Source: Tetragonia tetragonoides
Taxonomy: Eukaryota; Streptophyta; Magnoliopsida; Caryophyllales; Aizoaceae
Length of the DNA stretch: 64,000 nt
Direction of reading: 5' to 3'
Assembly: GCA_038025085.1 (NCBI GenBank)
Contig: CM076146.1
Coordinates: forward strand, 16,528,001-16,592,000
A model generated the notes under the pieces. That model was given only the letters and a program-made list of their open reading frames with translations. It made no database searches and was not told the DNA's origin. Position numbers and translations under genes: made by a program. Positions within the stretch are counted from its first letter, which is position 1, and each line of letters begins with the position of its first letter. Below are positions 10,461 through 21,757 of this stretch, piece after piece.

Positions 10461-12512
10461 TGTAAGAACCCTCGCCTTTCCGGCGCTAATCGATGTTTTG
10501 AGTTGGAATTAATGGTTCATAAATAATACGTCATATGCATTTTAAATTTAATTATGACGGGGAAATAATCATTTGCAAGTAATGAAGTCGCCAGCAATTT
10601 TTAGGAAACAATTGGAAACCATCAAAAGTGCACCCAATTCCTATTGGTAATTGACTCATACCCATGGGGCTAAATATTGAGTTTGGGGGTGTACGTACGA
10701 AATAAACAAAACAAAACTCATCTAAATCGCCCGAATAAACTGCCTCTACTAAGCCTATCCATGTCAAATATTTATCTATGCTATATGGTTCCATATAAAT
10801 CCGGTCGTCCAAGATCCTATATTAACTAGGCGGGTTAAAGACAACCAAATTACCTATGTTATCACTTTGCACAATTTATATCCAATTTGCATGCATACTA
10901 TTATCAAACATAAACATGAGATAAGAGCAATAATTTAACGCTCCAACCTACCACACTTTGCTAAACGCGCTAAGCATTGCATATGCACATCAATAGATTT
11001 GTTAGTAGCTTCAAAGGAAGAACAATGCAAAAATATTAACTTTATGCTCAAATAAATTTAGGAGGTTGCTACATGCATGCGCAAACTATAAAAAAGATTC
11101 AAACTTGCATAAACTTATAAAAAGATGCAAACTTTAAAATAAGCTAATCATGCATGATTAATTACTATGACCCAAGCATGCAAATTTATTTAACTATAAT
11201 CAAAAGCTAAATAAAACATGATTATAAACAATAAGCAAGAGATTTAATAAAGAATTTAGGCTATCAGGATGGTTAACCTGGACGTTCTATTCGAACGGGA
11301 CTAGTAGAATTGGAATTGCTCTTCAATCTTGGGTGCTAGGTTGCGTGTAGAGCTGGAAAATAGGTTGTGTCGTGTCATGTTCGTGTTCGTGTCAAAGATA
11401 ATCGTGTGAGAAATCTCCCGACACTAACCTGACCCATTTATTAATCGTGTCGGAAACTTTCAACACTAACCCAACCCGCTTAATAATCGTGTTATTCGTG
11501 TTGACCTGCTTAACTTTTTTTTAATATAATTTCTTTTAAGAAAATAAAAAAAAAATAACATAAAAAACAAACAAAAAATAGTAATGAAATTTTGAAACAT
11601 CACTTTTAAGCTTACATTGGTGTATGACTCAATTGAACTAATGAATATCATGGATTTAAACTTTATTTTTTGTTATTATCATTGGGTAAGTGACTTTTCT
11701 CTCGACATGTTTGAATAATCGTGTCAGAGCGTGTCAACTTCGTGTTGGAAATCTCAACCCTAACCCAACCCATTTAACTAAACGGGTTACTCGTGTCCAC
11801 CCGCTTAAGTTAATCGTGTCGAAAATCTCAACACTAACCCGTTTATTTCGTGTTCGGTTCGTGTCGTGTTATCGTGTCGTGTCAAGTTTTGCCAGCTCTA
11901 GTTGGGTGCAATGGCTTGCTTGAGTCTTCAAAATCTGAATTCTCTATGATTTGGGAATATTTGTGCTTTCAATGCTCTCAATGTTATAAACCTGACCAAC
12001 CTCTCTCAAAAGAGGGTGACAGAGAGTATTTATAGAGTTAGGGATGGAATTAGGGGCTTAGGGTAAGATACCCGGCGCCAAAACTCGGCCCAGCGGCCAG
12101 CCGGAAGGCAGCTGGAGCCCGGCGGCTGCCCTGAGGGCCCCCGCTGTCATGCGTGTGCCGCCGGACTGATAGCGTCAGCCGCTGAGCCCGGAGGCGCGCA
12201 CGTGTCTAGGGTTTTTTAACTTTTTGTGCTCAGTAAATTGCGAAATTGCCCTTGGACCGACCCTGGGGGTCGGGATTGAGAGGTTTTGACCCAAATCTTC
12301 GAGACACGATAACTCTTGATCCGGGAACCTGATTGAGGCAAGGTCAAAGGGGTTGGAATCCTTATAATAAGGGCTAGCGAAAGACTGAGTTTTCAAGAAA
12401 TTTGTTGTAGATTTCCGAACAATGTCCTTTTCTACTTATGCCATGTTAATCCATTACCATCATCATCTAGCATTGCTGTGCCAGGGGATGAGAACCGATT
12501 AGGGTGTCTACA
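10461..12512 (-). mobile_element. Solo LTR of the element-A family inserted in the 5' LTR of B
   Basis: Plus-strand ends are TGTAAGAACCC and GGGTGTCTACA, i.e. a complete LTR in reverse orientation (minus-strand start TGTAGACACCC). The 5' LTR of B is continuous across it: AATTCGAGG | insert | GAGGCCCATTCG. The flanking 5-mers are GAGGT (10456-10460) and GAGGC (12513-12517), a target duplication with one mismatch. Its left 330 bp match the element A LTR. No internal region is present, so it arose by LTR-LTR recombination or is a remnant. It carries its own GC-rich inverted-motif cluster (12080-12200) and the hAT-type element at 11348. Confidence 0.87.
11348..11900. mobile_element. 553-bp non-autonomous hAT-type DNA transposon
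   Basis: Inverted termini are TAGAGCTGGAAAA and TTTTGCCAGCTCTA. The flanks GTTGCGTG (11340-11347) and GTTGGGTG (11901-11908) form an 8-bp duplication with one mismatch, the size typical of hAT elements. The inside is built from CGTGTCG-like repeats (ATCGTGTCG, TTCGTGTTCG) and has no transposase. It is a MITE-like derivative. Confidence 0.85.
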
Positions 12513-12559
12513 GAGGCCCATTCGATTTTCGTGCCAAACCCTGGAAACTCCCCTTCTTC

Positions 12560-12568
12560 TATATAAAC
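12560..12568 (+). promoter_or_regulatory. TATA box of the element B 5' LTR
   Basis: CTTCTTCTATATAAACAAACC, an optimal plant TATA box. The C LTR has the same box on the minus strand (56897-56906). The 3' LTR of B lost it in a deletion of roughly 107 bp. Confidence 0.75.
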
Positions 12569-13535
12569 AAACCTAAGGGTTCAGTTGAAGAGGTTGGGAA
12601 TTTTAGAGGTTGGACATTCTCTCTGAAAGAGGTGTCTTTGGTTGACAGTTTCTCTCTCATATTAAACCAGAAATTCTGAATCTACTCCTTCTTTAGGCTA
12701 TCCCTGGCACCACAAAATAAACCTTCATACTTCATCAAGAGCAAGAATTCAAGCATAACAACCCAATAAGTTCATTGTGAGCATCCAGGTAATCCAACCT
12801 AAGGGTTCTCAATAATTTTATATTGCTTGTTATTACTAAAGAATTTGGTTAATGTGATATGTACATGCATGGCGCGTTTTGAGTAGGAGGGCTTGTATTA
12901 AGCCCAATTAATTGATGAGTGAATGTATTTTCGTTATTTATTGGCTTTTTATGATTAAATTATGCTTTGTTTGTGAATTGGTGGATGAATTGCTTGTTTA
13001 TCTTCTAACTCGCAGGTTTTAACATAGTTATCTTTTTCTAGCAATAAAAGCATGTAACTTGATAAATTGTTAAAAGTCGTCACAATAATAATGTTTGTTC
13101 AACCCATTAGTTAAAACTACGAATTTGGACAAACTGAACCTTGTTTGGAACCGTAACAATAATAATTACATTGAATCGATTAGTAAAGGCCGTTGTTGTC
13201 AACGACCGAGTTGGGTGCCTAACACCTTCCTAGCTCGTACTCACGCCCCCGAACTCATTTATGAAGTCAATTTCCCCAATAGCGATTGGGGTGCACAGGA
13301 ATTGAGTTGACGTCTTTCTAGACTATTGACTTGATTCCAAGGGTTCCAAATTTTCTTAAATTTGGTGGCGATTTCCGACAATCTTAATCATGTTCTTAGT
13401 GTGAAAGGAAAATCTTCATGTGCATTCACACTCAAAGATTCACGAAACCCGAACAACCGCGCTCTCCCAGGCTACCCGTTCGGCCGCCCGGAAATCGAGG
13501 GGAAAAAGGTGAGAAAAATCCGGTAGCCTACAGTG

Positions 13536-13554
13536 GCGACTTCACTGGGGACAT
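13536..13554 (+). promoter_or_regulatory. Primer-binding site of element B
   Basis: TGGCGACTTCACTGGGGAC begins one base after the LTR end TAGCCTACA. It matches the PBS of A and C (C has GGTGAC, one change) and is consistent with a tRNA-Arg primer as known for Ogre/Tat elements. The tRNA identity is from recall. Confidence 0.8.
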
Positions 13555-14193
13555 GATTAAGAGGGTGTAACTTGAAAATCGATTCAATGCTATTATTTTT
13601 GCTTGGTTCACTACCTTGAGTGTTCTTATTATTATTTTGTGACTTGTCATTGATCTATTAAATTGCATTCATTGCATTCATGTGCATGCGCTTGCGCGAC
13701 TTCCGAGCTTGTTTTTACAAGTTCAAACTAGTTTCTTAGCCAATGGAGTGTGGTGAAGAGCCTTGGTGAGAATCCACTCGATTCTTCTTTGCCAAGAAAC
13801 ATGGATCCCCCACCTCATGTACCTTCCGACGCATTCGTCCACTTGACGAGTAGGATAACAAGAATTCATCACATTGTCGCGTATCCCGCGGATTGTTGTA
13901 CATTCTTGATCATGAGTACCTTTTGACCAAAACTCTTAAGTTTACTCCATTGCATGCACTAGAACCAATGTTTTAGGTTGAAACTCAGTCCCATGTCCAT
14001 GCTAGATTTTCATGATCATGTCATTTGCGCTGTTGTGCTGTTTTCCAATATGTGAACGTAATCTTTGCGTAGTCGCTTTGGTCATCATAGAATATTAGGT
14101 TAGACCCCAATTAGGATCTCTTCCTTTTTTGAGTGTAGATTTTGTCCTAAGATTGAGTCTAGAATCTTTATTTTTAGGAAACCATATCCCCGA
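13555..14193 (+). other. Leader of element B
   Basis: Untranslated region between PBS and gag. It contains blocks shared with the C leader: GTGTAACTTGAAAATCGATT, CAATGTTTTAGG and GATCATGAGTACCTTTTGACC. No gene is seen. It lacks most of the tandem TTGACTAAAAGGAGAG repeat of C. Confidence 0.6.
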
Positions 14194-14529
14194 ATGTTCT
14201 ATATGATCATAGAGTCTTTCCCTAAGACTACTGATGAGATGTTGACTGAAATGATGACAATGTTGGAAACCATGGGAAACCATGTGACATGGATAGAAAG
14301 TAAGGTTAAAGAAGCGAACCCTTTTAACCAAGATGATCCTCCACATCGAGATAAGAAAGTAGAAGAGCTAAGTGCACAAATTACAAATCTTGAGTTAGCT
14401 CTAACTCAAAACAAGATCATAAGTGACTACATGATCTATGCTTAAGGATATTCCTCTCACTTCAAGGGGAAACTCCCACAGATCAATGCCCGAAGTCCCC
14501 ACCTTTAAGGATATTCCTCTCGCCTGATT
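14194..14529 (+). pseudogene. Element B gag, N-terminal remnant with central deletion
   Basis: Encodes a helical N-terminal piece (TTDEMLTEMMTMLETMGNH, VEELSAQITNLELALTQN) that matches C (54340-54005). The frame reaches YAxGYSSHFKGKLP at about 14440-14475 with a stop at 14443-14445. The sequence then jumps to the acidic post-finger region at 14530. Compared with C, the capsid core and zinc finger (roughly 0.85 kb in C, about 53985-53140) are absent. B could only move with gag supplied by another element. Confidence 0.75.
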
Positions 14530-15936
14530 ATGCCAATTGGGCATTCTATTCCACAATTTAAGCTTGACTCCCTCCACCCAGAGGTAAACGGACTTTGGGA
14601 AAGCGATAGCGACGAGGAAGATGCTACCTACCAGATTTCTAAAGCATGGTATGACTCTTCTGATGATGAATCTCCTGAAGTCGAACACCTCACGAGGTCG
14701 GGAAGGCACTATATACCACCATATCTCCAGAATAAGGATCCATTACAAAACACAGCTCCAGTCATACCACAAGTGAGAGACTCTCCACTAGTCCAGAATA
14801 AAGGTCAAAACACTCCAATTGAGGATGATGGCACTACATTACTTAAACAGCTTCAAAAGACTAAGGCTGGCGTTTCTATATGACAACTTTTGACTACATC
14901 TCAAGTACATAGGAATGCTTTACTAAAAGCACTTAACCAAACTATGGTTTCACCTGAAGCTACTCCGAATGACTTAGTCAATCTCCTCACAAAAGGAAAT
15001 TCTTTGCAAGCAATTGCATTCACTAGTGAAGACCTTCCACCCGAAGGAACTCACCACAACAAGGCACTCTACATAACTTCCATATGTGAGAAGAAACAGG
15101 TCCCAATGACTCTAATAGACAATGGATCTGCTGTCAACGTTTGTCCCCTAAGGACCTCCCAATGCTTGGGCATAAATGTCAACAACCTCGCGCATGCCAC
15201 ACAAGGGTTGAGGGCCTACGACAATTCCAAACGAAACGTTTTAGGCATATTTTCAGTTAACCTTAACACTGGACCAATTGAGAAAATGGTACAATTCCAT
15301 GTTATCGACATCCCAGCTTCATTCAATTTACTCCTAGGACGCCCATGGCTCCATGGATTAAACGCGATAGCTTCAACATTACACCAAAAGGTCAAAATGA
15401 TGGTCGGAGGGGTAGTTCTAGAGGTTAGAACCGATTCTATGATCGCTAGCATTGAAGACACGCCGGTTCTTAAAGCCGAGCACGGTGCGCAAGACGAAGA
15501 ATTCTGGGGTTTTATGACTGAAGGCATCGCCCTACTTGAGCAAGATATAGCTCCTTTCACACCATATTCTCACCTAGGAATTAATGCCATCTTAAGGAAT
15601 CAAGGGCACATCCCTGGCACATCTCTAGGTAAAGATGTCTCCAAACCACTTCCAGTTTGGTCATCCAAAGCCGGAAATAATCTTTTTGGGTTGGGCTATA
15701 ACCCTACCAAGCAGAAATTACGAGAATACATCGCCAAAGAGAACCGGAAGAGAAGGGCCATTAAGGAATACAAAGTCTATGACATCCCCATGACATCATA
15801 CCCGCACACACGAAACGGGCAATTCGTCCAGTGTGGAGATCCATTCCCTTATTATGGCTTATTGAGCCTTATGTTCCCCCTATTTATGGAATCCAAGTTC
15901 TCGGATTCGAAGTCTTCCAAGACTGCTACGCGCTAG
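14530..15936 (+). pseudogene. Element B aspartic protease and G-patch-like linker
   Basis: One reading frame interrupted by a single stop at 14881-14883 (Trp TGG to TGA; A and C read SIWQLL). Residues before the stop are acidic (WESDSDEEDATYQISKAWYD). After it: LPPEGTHHNKALYITS, the protease loop MTLIDNGSAVNVCPL, GLRAYDNSKRNVLG and FNLLLGRPWLHGLN. A Gly-rich G-patch-like segment (GINAILRNQGHIPGTSLG) and FGLGYNPT follow. The conserved YPHTRNGQFVQCGDPFPYY lies near the end and the frame closes at 15934-15936. It would process the polyprotein. Confidence 0.82.
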
Positions 15937-16004
15937 AAGAAACTCATTTGCCTGTAAGAAGGAGGCTAAACTTTGATTGAGTAGAGGACACACCCAATAA
16001 TGCT

Positions 16005-16634
16005 TTGGGTCTACTATTTGGACAAGAGTATCACCATCCAAAAGATGAGGAGCTCCACAGTGTCAATAATGCAAATCAAGATGCAAACTTTGACCCAACT
16101 AAGTTGATCACTCCAAACGAGGGTCAACTCACAAAGCAGAAACGCACCATAAACTGGACGGGAGCCAATGGGAAAAAGATCAAGATCACGATCACCGAAG
16201 AGTCCAAGCCTGACACCGTCACTGATTCCGACCGGACTGAATCTGATTCTGAAGATGAGTCTAATATAGTAAAGTCGGGTGGTCCACCCAAATCTATGTT
16301 TAATTCTGTTTGCAAGTCTAATGATGCTAAAGCCAATAGTAATGGCTCAGTTGATGTTCCAGTTTCCTCTATCAATGAAATGAATACTGATTCTGCTTAC
16401 TTCTTGGATTACTTAGTAGCTAATAATTCAAAAGATAAACAAGAATTGCCCAAAGAAGTAACTAAAGCATTATTAGAGTATGAACAAAAGACTTCAATCG
16501 TGGAAGAAACAGAATTAATTAATCTTGCAAGCGATCAAGAGCCGCGCAAAGTGCGCATCGGCTCATCGTTAACTCCCAAAGAGCGAGAAAGCTTTATAAA
16601 TCTCATAAAACAATACATTGACGTTTTCGCTTAG
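16005..16634 (+). pseudogene. Element B protease-RT linker
   Basis: Continues the polyprotein: LLFGQEYHHPKDEELH, then the Ser/Asp/Glu-rich stretch TDSDRTESDSEDESN, then LPKEVTKALLEYEQKTSIVEETELINL and SSLTPKERESFINLIKQYIDVFA. The stop at 16632-16634 replaces the Trp of the conserved DVFAW motif that opens the RT region (TGG to TAG). The same linker is found in A and C. Its role is unknown. Confidence 0.7.
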
Positions 16635-16748
16635 TCCTACAAAGATATGATAGGAATAAGTCGTGAGATAGCACAGCATACAATACCGCTCAATCCTGAT
16701 TCAAAACCGGTGAAACAGAAACTTTGTAGAATGAAACCTGAGTAGACG

Positions 16749-17555
16749 TTGAAAATCAAAGAAGAGGTGCAGAAACAACTCGCAGCAGGTTTTATTAGGG
16801 TCGCTCAATATCCAGAATGGGTTGCTAACATAGTAACCGTTCCAAAAAACGATGGCAAAGTAAGGATGTGCGTCGATTTTAGAGATCTAATTAAGGCAAG
16901 TCCAAAGGACGACTTTTCCTTGCCACATATAGACGTACTGGTGGACAATGCCGCAGGACATGGCCTCTTATCATTCATGGACAGCTATGCAGGATATAAC
17001 CAAATACAAATGGCCGAAGAAGATATGGAGAAAACTACCTTCATAACCCAATGGGGAACATATTGCTATACTGTCATGCCTTTCGGGTTGAAAAATGCGG
17101 GAGCAACATACCAAAGGACCGTAACTTCCCTTCTACATGACATGATGCATAAGGAAGCCAAAGTGTATGTACACGATATGATCATCAAATACAAAGAGAG
17201 ACAAGGGCATATACCCTCTCTAAAGAAATTTTTCGACAGGCTTTAGAACTACAATATGAGATTAAATCCTCAAAAGTGCGCATTTGGAGTAACTTCTGGC
17301 AAGCTCTTAGGATTTGTCATAAGAACAAGAGGCATTGAAATTGATCCTACCAAAATCAAAGCTATAAGAGATATGCCCTCTCCCACAAACGAAAAGAAGA
17401 TAAGAGGATTCTTAGGACGGCTCCAATATATAAGTCGATTTATATCCAAATTGACTATTAAATGCGATCCCATCTTCAAAAAGCTAAAAAGGACACCAAA
17501 TCTACCTGGGATGATCAATGCCCGTAGACATTCAACAAGATTAAGGAGTATTTAG
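16749..17555 (+). pseudogene. Element B reverse transcriptase
   Basis: RT blocks: KIKEEVQKQLAAGFIRVAQ, VRMCVDFRDLIKASPKDDF, LPHIDVLVDNAAGH, LSFMDSYAGYNQIQMAEED and VMPFGLKNAGATYQRT. The catalytic box reads YVHD instead of YVDD (VYVHDMIIKYKER), which removes one metal-binding Asp. Stops occur at 16744-16746 (Trp to TAG just upstream) and at about 17244-17246, and a frameshift near 17490 precedes TWDDQ-like sequence. Thumb sequence PQKCAFGVTSGKLLGF and GRLQYISRFISKLTI is present. It is inactive. Confidence 0.87.
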
Positions 17556-17569
17556 CTAATCCACCCGTA

Positions 17570-18007
17570 TTGGTTCCACCAATTCCGGGAAAACCACTTA
17601 TGCTATACTTAACAGTCACAGAAACCGTCATGGATTCTATGTTGGCCCAAAAGGTGGAGAATGATGAAAAGGCAATATACTACCTTAGCAAGAACTTCTT
17701 AGAATATGAAACACGCTACTCCACACTAGAGAAGACGTGTCTCGCACTGGTCACTGCAACAAAGAAGCTTCGACACTACATGCTACAACACTTTATCCAT
17801 ATAAAGTCAAGGATGAATCCACTAAAGTACTTGTTCAAACAACCCATTCTTAGTGGAAGAATAGCAAGATGGACTGTCATGCTTTCAGAATTCGATCTAA
17901 CTTTTGAATACCAAAAGGTGATCAAAGGACTTGCCATTTCTGAACATCTCGCTGAAATCCAGTTAATTGCGAAGATGCCACGCATGACTTTCCCGATGAA
18001 GGAATAA
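17570..18007 (+). pseudogene. Element B RNase H (gypsy type)
   Basis: Starts MVPPIPGKPLMLYLTVTE and contains DSMLAQKVENDEKAIYYLSK, YSTLEKTCLALVTATKKLRHYM and GRIARWTVMLSEFDLTFEYQ. The first acidic position is already lost (TVTE where active gypsy RNases H have D-A/S), as is usual in Tat elements, where this first domain is often degenerate. It overlaps the next frame at its end through a frameshift. Confidence 0.8.
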
Positions 18008-18553
18008 TGAGTGTCGAAGAAACCACCTGGCAGTTATCCTTTGACGGAGCATCAAACCAAAAAGGTTATAGCGTAGGAGTATTATTAGTCAGCCCAGAAG
18101 GCGCGCATACTCCCATAGCCGTCAAATTAGACCACGAGGTAACTAACAACGGCGCCGAATATGAAGCATGCATCATTGGTTTAGAAGCGGCAATAGAACT
18201 ACAAATTAAGGACCTAATTAAAGGTATATGGAGACTAAACTCTCATTATAAATCAAGTCTCCAAAAAGTGGAGAGTGAAAAGCAAATCCCTGGCACCTTA
18301 CCAGGAATATCTTGAAAAGATAGCCAAATATTTCACTCACGTTCATTTTGCATACCTTCCTAGAGATGACAACCAGTTCGTGGATGCCTTAGCAAAGATG
18401 GCCTCCATGATAAATATTCCAGATGATGTAATCACCATGCCCATTCACATTCAAAGGCGCACTGAGCGCGCCTTTTGCAATGCACTCGAAGTATGCGTGA
18501 ATGAGGAGGAAGAAGAAGAATGGTTTACTGACATTTTCAACTTATTAGCCTAA
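18007..18553 (+). pseudogene. Element B second RNase H (archaeal type), frameshifted
   Basis: Starts with TTWQLSFDGASNQKGYSVGV and VKLDHEVTNNGAEYEACI. A 4-base insertion near 18215 (CCTAATTAAAGG against CCTAAAGG in C) shifts the frame, so the VYGDSTLIINQ motif is lost from this frame. The other frame resumes with SLAPYQEYLEKIAKYFTHVHFAYL and NQFVDALAKMAS. It ends in an acidic stretch (NEEEEEEWF) before integrase. Confidence 0.8.
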
Positions 18554-18589
18554 GGTGATTACCCTCCATAATTAACACCGAGGGCACAA

Positions 18590-19749
18590 AGGGCATTACG
18601 AAGACTAGCCGCACAATACATACATGTGCAAGACAAACTTTATAAAAATACACCACAAGGGCTAAGTCTTCTATGTCTAAAGGAGCGAGAAGCAAGCAAA
18701 GTCATGAGCGACATACATAATGGTGTATGTGGTCGCCTTATGAGTGGACTGTTTTGAATACATTAGGCAAGGATACTATTGGACCATAATGGAAAAGGAC
18801 CACAATGGAAGGACTGTTTTGAATACGTGACAAAGTGCACACGCTGCCAATTCCACGCCAATTTACAACATAGACCTCCTACTCCTCTACATACATTCAC
18901 CTCACCATGGTCATTGTCTGCATGGGGCATTGACATCATTGGGAAAATCTCCTCTACAGGAAAAGGAGGCCATGAATACATACTAGTCGCGATAGATTAT
19001 TTCACCAAATGGGTTGAAGCTCGTTCGTATGCGAGAATAGCGTCAAAACACGTGGCAAAGTTCATACATGATAACATCATTATCGGATATGGAGTACCCC
19101 ACGAAATTATAAGTGATCACGGGACCCAATTCAATAAGGATGTTACCGAAATTTTCATTAAGTTTAAAATTCAACGTCGACAGTCTTCACCTGATAGGCC
19201 ACAAACGAATGGAGCCATAGAGTCCGCAAACAAGAACGTGAAGGAAATGATAGCTAAGATGATGGAAACTACGAAGATTGGCCCGACAAGCTACAATTCG
19301 GCTTATGGGGGTATAGAACTACTATTCGATCCTCAACAGGAGCAATGCCTTATTCTTTAGTATACGGAATGGAGGCGGTACTCCCAGTAGAAATCCCTTC
19401 ATTAAGGTTAGCTTTGGAAAGTGAATTACCCGAAGTACATTGGGTCCAAGCCCGGTATGACCAATTGGTCTTGCTAGTTGAAAGACGACTAAATGCCCTA
19501 CATTAAGGTCATGTTTACCAAGCAAGGATGGTAAGACATTTTGATCAACGATTGAAGGCTAGAGGGCTAAAAGAAGGAGACTTAGTCCTAAAAGAGGTAA
19601 GACCAATTGTAGTCGACCCTCGAGAAAAATTTAAGCCTAATTGGGCTGGCCCATACATTATCAAGACAATACTATCCGGTGGAGCGGTAAAGTTAATGGA
19701 TTTAGACGGCAACGAGTTCACTCAACTCACAAATATGGACCAATATTAA
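18590..19749 (+). pseudogene. Element B integrase
   Basis: H2C2 region: LRRLAAQYIHVQ, then VMSDIHNGVCG and CTRCQFHANL. Core: WGIDIIGKIS, EIISDHGTQFNKDV and RPQTNGAIESANKNVKEM give D, D and E. C-terminal part: YDQLVLLVERRLNALH, DQRLKARGLKEGDLVLKEVR and PREKFKPNWAGPYIIK. It is broken around 18755-18778 (stops), at about 19260-19290 (small deletion, then frame change) and at 19503-19505 (stop after NALH). The last intact frame is 19528-19749. Confidence 0.85.
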
Positions 19750-20255
19750 GCGATTCTATGCATAAAATATTAAATCTTTGAGAGAGCCCACTAAGGCACC
19801 AAGTCCAAGTCAAAATCAGTCAAACCCGTGCACGCAGGGCCCATGACCGAAAAAAAAAAAAAAAAAAAAAATGAGATTTGTGTTCACGAACTTCATTGGC
19901 CTGATTCCGCATGGATATGTAGGTAACCCATGAAACTTGGGCCCTGCCACTTTAATAAAATAAATCTCTAAGGGAGTTTTAATCCATTCGATTAATGCAA
20001 AAATAAGCAAGTCTTTCATTAATATGGCTAAAGTCCATTACATGCTCTAATAAATAAATAAATAAAAGTGCAAAAATAATAAATAAAATGGCAATTCCAA
20101 ACTACATCTACTTGGGCATGCAAACCCGTTATTTGAATTATACTACTAAGCACAAAAAGAACAACACTTGCTAGACAACTAGAGGTGGACTACTCCTCCT
20201 TGTCCTCAACTTCGGGCTCTTGGGCGGGTTTTCTAGGCTCATCAAGTTCCATTCG
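19750..20255. other. Spacer between integrase and antisense aORF2 in element B
   Basis: Convergent intergenic region with an A tract of about 21 bases at 19851-19871, the motif GGGCCCATGACCG, and AT-rich DNA with AATAAATAAATAAAT at 20051-20064. Both the integrase end and the end of aORF2 point into it, so polyadenylation signals for aORF2 are expected here on the minus strand. Confidence 0.5.
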
Positions 20256-21757
20256 TTATTTTGGAGCCCATCTTTCCCTACCATAGCTAGAGGAGGCCTC
20301 GTGATCATTGGGCCTAATTGGAGTTACTTGTTTGGTCGAGTGGGCCGGATTCTTCCTCTTTTTAGATTGGGCCTTGGCCTTACCTTTTCCCTTACTCTTA
20401 GTTTGGCACTTGGAAAGTTTAGCGAGCCTATCAATGGAAGTTATCCTTATACCGCTTGGCTCATCATATTTGCGGGCTTTGAACAACTCTTTTTCCTCTT
20501 CTAGGAGCCTTTGGTTGACTTGGTGGTCACCACTCCAAATCCACTACTTGTAAAAGCTAGATAACCCTTTTGAATGCGGGTATACCGGCTTACTCCATAC
20601 TTGGCGAAGGTTGCAGTGTTGTTCCCAATTAGACACCAAAGAGGACGTTAAACGCCTTTGGCAAGGAGGCTCGCAAATTACATTCGGGATCCTTTCCCTT
20701 AAACCGTATTGGCGGAGGAGGCGGTTCGGTAGGAAGAATGTCAAAGTATACAAACCAATGATCCTCTTAAAGGGCACATTCTCACTACACCCTACAATTT
20801 TGGTGGTACACCACCATGGGACGAACCAAGCCGGTTGAATGTCGGTGTAGAAATATGCTATCTACTCCTCCCGAGAGGATTCGGAGAACTTTCGGCGCCT
20901 CGCCGGAAAGTGCTTAGGGAGGAAATTCCTAGTGTAAATGGGAGCCTCAAGCAAGTGGAGTCTCTCTTGAAGCCATATCTACACAAAAACAACAAAAGGA
21001 AAATTCAAGTCAATACAAGATGAGAATTTCACCACATAAAGTTGAATCCACAAAGATTAAGGCTTTATCACAAAAAATTACTTGAAGGAGTAAAGGGCTC
21101 CCGGTAAAAGACTCTTGAGGATTACTCTTGAGCCTATCTAAGGCAAGGATTGGCTCTCCCACAACCAAGTGCATAGGAGAGCTATCCCATTGAATTTGCT
21201 CAGTCACCCTAAGAAGGCAAGCTTTGCCTCTATTGAAGGTAGACTTCTTTTTGGATGGAATAAGAGAGCTATCCCATTGAATTTGCTCGGTCACCAACAA
21301 ACAAATAATGATGGAGGAGGTAAATTACAAAGGCACGTTTCTTGTACCTCATATCCATCGCATCCGGGGCCCTAGAGCTGAAGAAAGTCACGAGCTTGGC
21401 AAGATCAACATCCTCACCATGAAGCACTTGACCCGCTTGACAAGGGGACAACCCTAGGTATCTTTCAAAATCAGCCGCAAAAGCGTTCCCCAAGTAAGGA
21501 ACGGCAGGAGGGCTTTCGGTTGGAAAACCAATGATATCGGAGAACTCCTCCACCAACGGGCACATCTCGTGAGCACCAAAATGAAAAACATGGAACTTTG
21601 GGTCCCAAAACTCAATGGAAGCATGAAGAAAGTCTCACAAATTTTTTACTTGTTTAAGGTGAAAGAAGGCATTAAGATGGAAGGGGGTAAGCTCTAACCT
21701 CTCCTCTACAGTCATGGAGGCTAGCCAAGCATCAAAGACATCATCAAAGTTCACCAT
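20256..21757 (-). pseudogene. aORF2 of element B: DUF7745-like antisense gene, two exons
   Basis: Exon 1 runs from ATG 21757 to 21082 and starts MVNFDDVFDAWLASMTVEERL. It has FWDPKFHVFHFGAHEMCPLVEEFSDIIGF split only by a stop at 21635-21637 (codon 41). The donor is GTAATT after LLLQ. The intron ends TGTGTAG at 20979 and exon 2 (from 20978) starts IWLQERLHLLEAP. Exon 2 holds IVGCSENVPF, NRLLRQYGLRERIPN, a Lys-rich stretch and NDHEASSS...ERWAPK with stop 20256-20258. Two more stops (near 20866 and 20547) and a frameshift near 21290 mark it as a pseudogene. The protein is expected to be nuclear from its basic tail, but the function is unknown. Confidence 0.7.

Larger units (their letters stand above)
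9908..13534 (+). mobile_element. 5' LTR of element B (interrupted by a solo LTR)
   Basis: Starts TATAGACACCAAAAATTGTG and ends CCGGTAGCCTACA. Without the 2.05-kb solo LTR it is about 1.57 kb and aligns with the 3' LTR (27319-28780) and with the C LTR (55984-57439). The 3' LTR has a deletion of roughly 107 bp around its TATA box that this copy lacks. U3 holds an AGCGG/CCGCT cluster and the TATA box is at 12560. Confidence 0.9.
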
